In this document: piece by piece, positions 60,956 to 64,000 of the stretch | How the letters are laid out: each line of letters begins with the position of its first letter | Position numbering within the stretch: position 1 is the stretch's first letter | Source of the DNA: Bolinopsis microptera | Taxonomy: Eukaryota; Ctenophora; Tentaculata; Lobata; Bolinopsidae | DNA: 64,000 nt | Direction of reading: 5' to 3' | NCBI RefSeq assembly: GCF_026151205.1 | Contig: NC_087074.1 | Coordinates: 12,505,182 to 12,569,181 of the forward strand | Made by a program: the position numbers and the translations under genes | The notes under the pieces: model-generated | Told to the model about the DNA's origin: nothing | Seen by the model: the letters and a program-made list of their open reading frames with translations, nothing else | Databases searched by the model: none

Positions 60956-60960
60956 GTCGA

Positions 60961-62670
60961 CAAGTATTTTAACATTTGGGGAAAATTTGGGATTAATTTT
61001 ACTTCGGAATATGTATTTTAGCATGACGTGTCATTCTTTTTGTTAGTTCAGTTCGTTTTCAATTTTTAATCTTAATTTTCATTTTCAGTACGTTTTACCT
61101 AACAAAATCATTTTTTACTTTTAGCTAGCAGAATGGTTTTCAGAGGGCATTAATAAACTGTGCTATGAGCTGGTCCCAAGTCCAGACGCCATTTTATTCT
61201 TTGTAATTTTCAATAACCCTGTCTAGTCATTGACTACTGATATATGAAATCACTGATCCTTTCGATTTCTGTACCACTAACTGCCTTGATTTCATCAGTC
61301 CCTATATTGAAAGGTTCGTGCGCAAATTTACCTAGTTTAGCCGTCATTGATTTGGTACACACCGACGGAATTGCTCATCAGCAGATCTTGCGCTTCCGCT
61401 GCTGTATCGGACGTTTGTGATCAAAGCAGTAAAGTCGACGTCCCATAAATTGACAACAGGATGTCCCCTGATTCTCCTAGGTTGAACTGGGAAGCCAAGA
61501 TCACGACCTTCTATGACTTTTGCATAACACAGCTTCAATACTAATGACAAATAGGTAGCGTATTCCCTTGCATAACTCCTGCAAGAATGAATTTTTCCAT
61601 AGTGTCGAATCAGCCTGACTTATGGGCCTTGGAATACTATACGGATACCGTAGGCATGCTGTCAGTATGTTCATCAGAATACCCCGAGCGGGTCTCTCTC
61701 AACTGATAAGGATCATGCAGTTGAGAGTTTTGCTGACAATTGATGATGGTGATCCATTTAATGTAGTTGTCAGCCTAATTGGCGAGATTTCCTATTTTGG
61801 ACATTGGAACAATATTGATAATCCGCCATGCATGAATGGGCGGGAACATCTCCAATCTCCATCCACAATACTAATAGCAGTAGCACGGTTAAACAGATTA
61901 AGGATTATAATGTCAATATCTACATTCTACCTACTCTTTTTAGGATATCGGGTGCCAGATAATTGATGTCATTGTCACAACTCACAGTATGATTATTTAC
62001 TTTGATTGACACCCGGCTTAGTTGTAGTGAATGTACGGAACGTTCACTAAAAATAGTTTGTGAATTGTGAACGCGTTCGCTAAAAGATTTTAACGTTCGG
62101 AACATAAGGAAAGTTAATCAGATTTAAAATATTAACACGTCGACACGCCATCGTTTCCCGCAATTTTACATGTTCTAGATGAGTTAGATCGAAGAGTTTT
62201 AGCGCGCATGCATGCACGTTTCAACTTTCAGGCCCTAAAACTCCGCTAGTGTTTCTGGATAGAAGTTGACTATTTATGCTCAATTCTCGAGCCGATAATA
62301 GTCTTGCTTAGATTTTCAGACAATAGTCTTAAGATTCCTGTTGGTTTCATCGGTGTAATTTATTACAAATATTATCTGTTCACCTTAAAGTTAGCAAACT
62401 TTGCTTTTCGCAATTGAAACTATAAAAGTGATATGGTTAGTAGCTTGCCAACAAAAGGTGGCTCGAGCTCCATTCCCCCCTACATTCAGTAGGGTTTTGT
62501 GCTCACCCGGCTTATATATCAGGGATGTGATCAACACACGAATCAGGATGTCTGGAAGGAGTTTCTAGATGTCATGAACACGTGGTGTGACGGCGCAACA
62601 AAGAAGAAAATACTTTCGCAGTACACTTTCTACCGAGAGAAAATAGGCTTATTCTCTTATACTGCAGTAG
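60961..62670. other. no recognised gene; repeat scraps
   Basis: No supported gene. Open frames at 61344-61550 (-) and 61622-61966 (+) lack recognised motifs. A 38-bp word at 62017-62054 recurs at 63961-63998. A frame at 62499-62702 (+) has ordinary composition (WKEFLDVMNTWCDGATKKK) and could be the end of a mobile-element protein. Confidence 0.35.
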
Positions 62671-64000
62671 AGACAAGCATCACTTGTCCGGATTCCTTCT
62701 AGAAAGAAGCGCAAGCTTCAAAAAGAACTTCGTGATGCTGAGAACGACGTTCACTGCCCTAGTACTCGTTTGAAATCTCTTCAAAACAAGCTTGCTTTGG
62801 CCCACATAGGAATTCGTGATGCTATTAACAAGACCCTTCAGTATCGCGAAGAGCAGGCTGCAGCAAAAGTAAAAGCAAACCCGAAGTACTTTTATAGATA
62901 TGCCAAGAAGTTTTCGAAAAAGAAAAGGAATATCAGCATGCTATTCGCTGAGAACAGTAACATCCGTTCTCATCCTAAGGAAATGGCAGACCTTTTACAA
63001 AACCAGTTTCTATCCGTATTTAGCGACCCCTCCAAAACTGAGTTAGACGCTGCATCATTCCCTCCTCCGGATTTAACATATCCGTTCACGGATCAGATTC
63101 TGGAATTCTCTATCAGTGATGTTATCGAGGCTATTGATGATATTAAGCCAAATGCTTCATCTGGTCCTGATGAGATCCCAGTTGCTCTACTTAAGAATTG
63201 CAAAGATGCTATGGCGATTCCTATCCATCTGATCTGGTCAAAATCCCTTGCATCTGGAGAAGTACCTTCATTTTATAAGTACTCCAACGTTTCTCCGCTC
63301 CACAAGAAAGATAGCAAGGCGTTTCCTTCCAACTACAGGCCCATTTCACTCACCTCCCATATAATCAAGGTGTTTGAGAGAATCATAAGGAAAAAGCTAG
63401 TCTTACATCTAGAAATGAACAACTTGCTCTGTAGCAAACAGCATGGCTTTAGAATTAGATCAGGCCGCAGCTGCCTTACACAGCTTCTCCACCATTTCGA
63501 CGACGTTTTTGAGTCATTAACCAACAAAGCTGACTTTGATTCTATATATCTTGATTACGCTAAGGCGTTCGATAAAGTTGATCACAAACTGTTGATCAGG
63601 AAACTTCACCTCTATGGCTTAAATCCAAAAATCATCAAATGGATTGAATCTTTTCTGTCAGACCGGAAGCAAGCTGTAGTGGTCGACGGCCACTTGTCAT
63701 TTCTCGCTCTGATCATCAGTGGTGTCCCCCAGGGAACAGTCCTCGGGCCGATCTTGTTCCTTATTTTCATTAATGATATTGAGCATTGCATAACTGAATC
63801 CATCATCAGATGCTTTGCAGACGACACTCGTGTTTCAATATCGGTAACCTGTGAACAAGACGTATCTGTGTTACAAAACGACTTGAACAGTGTCATAAAA
63901 TGGTCTGAACGAAACAATATGGCACTACATAAAGACAAGTTTGAGTACATGTGTCACAGACTTAGTTGTAGTGCACGTACGGAGCGTTCACTAAAAATGT
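62671..64000 (+). pseudogene. LINE ORF2, reverse transcriptase, open to window edge
   Basis: The frame is open for about 443 codons after the TAG at 62668-62670 and has no stop before the window ends. It encodes a pre-RT basic linker (RKKRKLQKELRDAE), then RT blocks in order: KPNASSGPDEIPVALLK, YRPISLTSHIIKVFERII, SKQHGFRIRSG, the DYAKAFDKVDH palm motif, GVPQGTVLGPILFLIFINDI and the catalytic CFADDTRVS. All key Asp residues are present, so at least this domain looks intact. The endonuclease is not joined in frame. From 63961 the sequence changes to a word also found at 62017, so the element is probably interrupted there, before the thumb domain. Confidence 0.85.
63961..64000. repeat. start of a repeat interrupting the LINE
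   Basis: CTTAGTTGTAGTG(C/A)A(C/T)GTACGG and the following bases match 62017-62054 at 35 of 38 positions. It begins where the RT sequence departs from what the family normally encodes after the KDKFE motif. The rest is beyond the window. Confidence 0.5.

Noticed and set aside
61344..61966. Frames at 61344-61550 (-) and 61622-61966 (+) as host genes
   Set aside because: No motif, no splice partners and repeat-rich surroundings; they may be decayed mobile-element pieces.

Overview
This is a window of animal nuclear DNA. It is AT-rich, its genes are split by GT-AG introns, and interspersed repeats of many kinds make up most of the rest. Gene content fits an animal (a G-protein beta subunit and a TRAFD1-type zinc-finger protein). 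The mix of small foldback and TIR elements, several decayed LINE lineages and long CA and AG microsatellites is compatible with a cnidarian, perhaps a hydrozoan. That placement is an inference and no marker here proves it.

Layout. 1-12650 is a repeat graveyard: LINE 3' ends of at least three lineages, a Harbinger-like MITE carrying telomere-like CCCTAA units, a hAT-like MITE with an 8-bp target duplication, a tRNA-derived SINE, and a 944-bp element with poly-G termini. 13229-24032 (+) is a 12-exon TRAFD1-like gene with seven C2HC fingers and a basic C-terminal tail; its last exon carries an apparent one-base deletion. Its 4.4-kb intron 8 holds two complete genes on the opposite strand: an intronless secreted protein of unknown family (20918-21772) and a four-exon, membrane-anchored CAP-domain protein (18421-20642). 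24033-33539 has no recognisable gene but holds MITEs and a 1.5-kb element bounded by TTAA. 33540-48524 (-) is a complete G-protein beta subunit gene: five coding exons, exactly 340 codons, and introns containing microsatellites and another TTAA foldback element. 48525-64000 returns to repeats: one orphan candidate exon, inverted copies of families seen at the left end, a LINE with an open RT frame, a large tandem-repeat palindrome, a Mutator-like element with a FLYWCH fragment, and a further LINE whose RT frame is open to the window edge.

Two genes belong to conserved intracellular signalling families: the G-beta subunit pairs with G-alpha and G-gamma, and vertebrate TRAFD1 dampens innate immune signalling. 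The nested pair is secreted or membrane-bound and probably works at the cell surface or outside the cell. Nothing in the sequence links the nested pair functionally to its host gene. The least explained features are the antisense nested pair and the unusual architectures of the small DNA elements.
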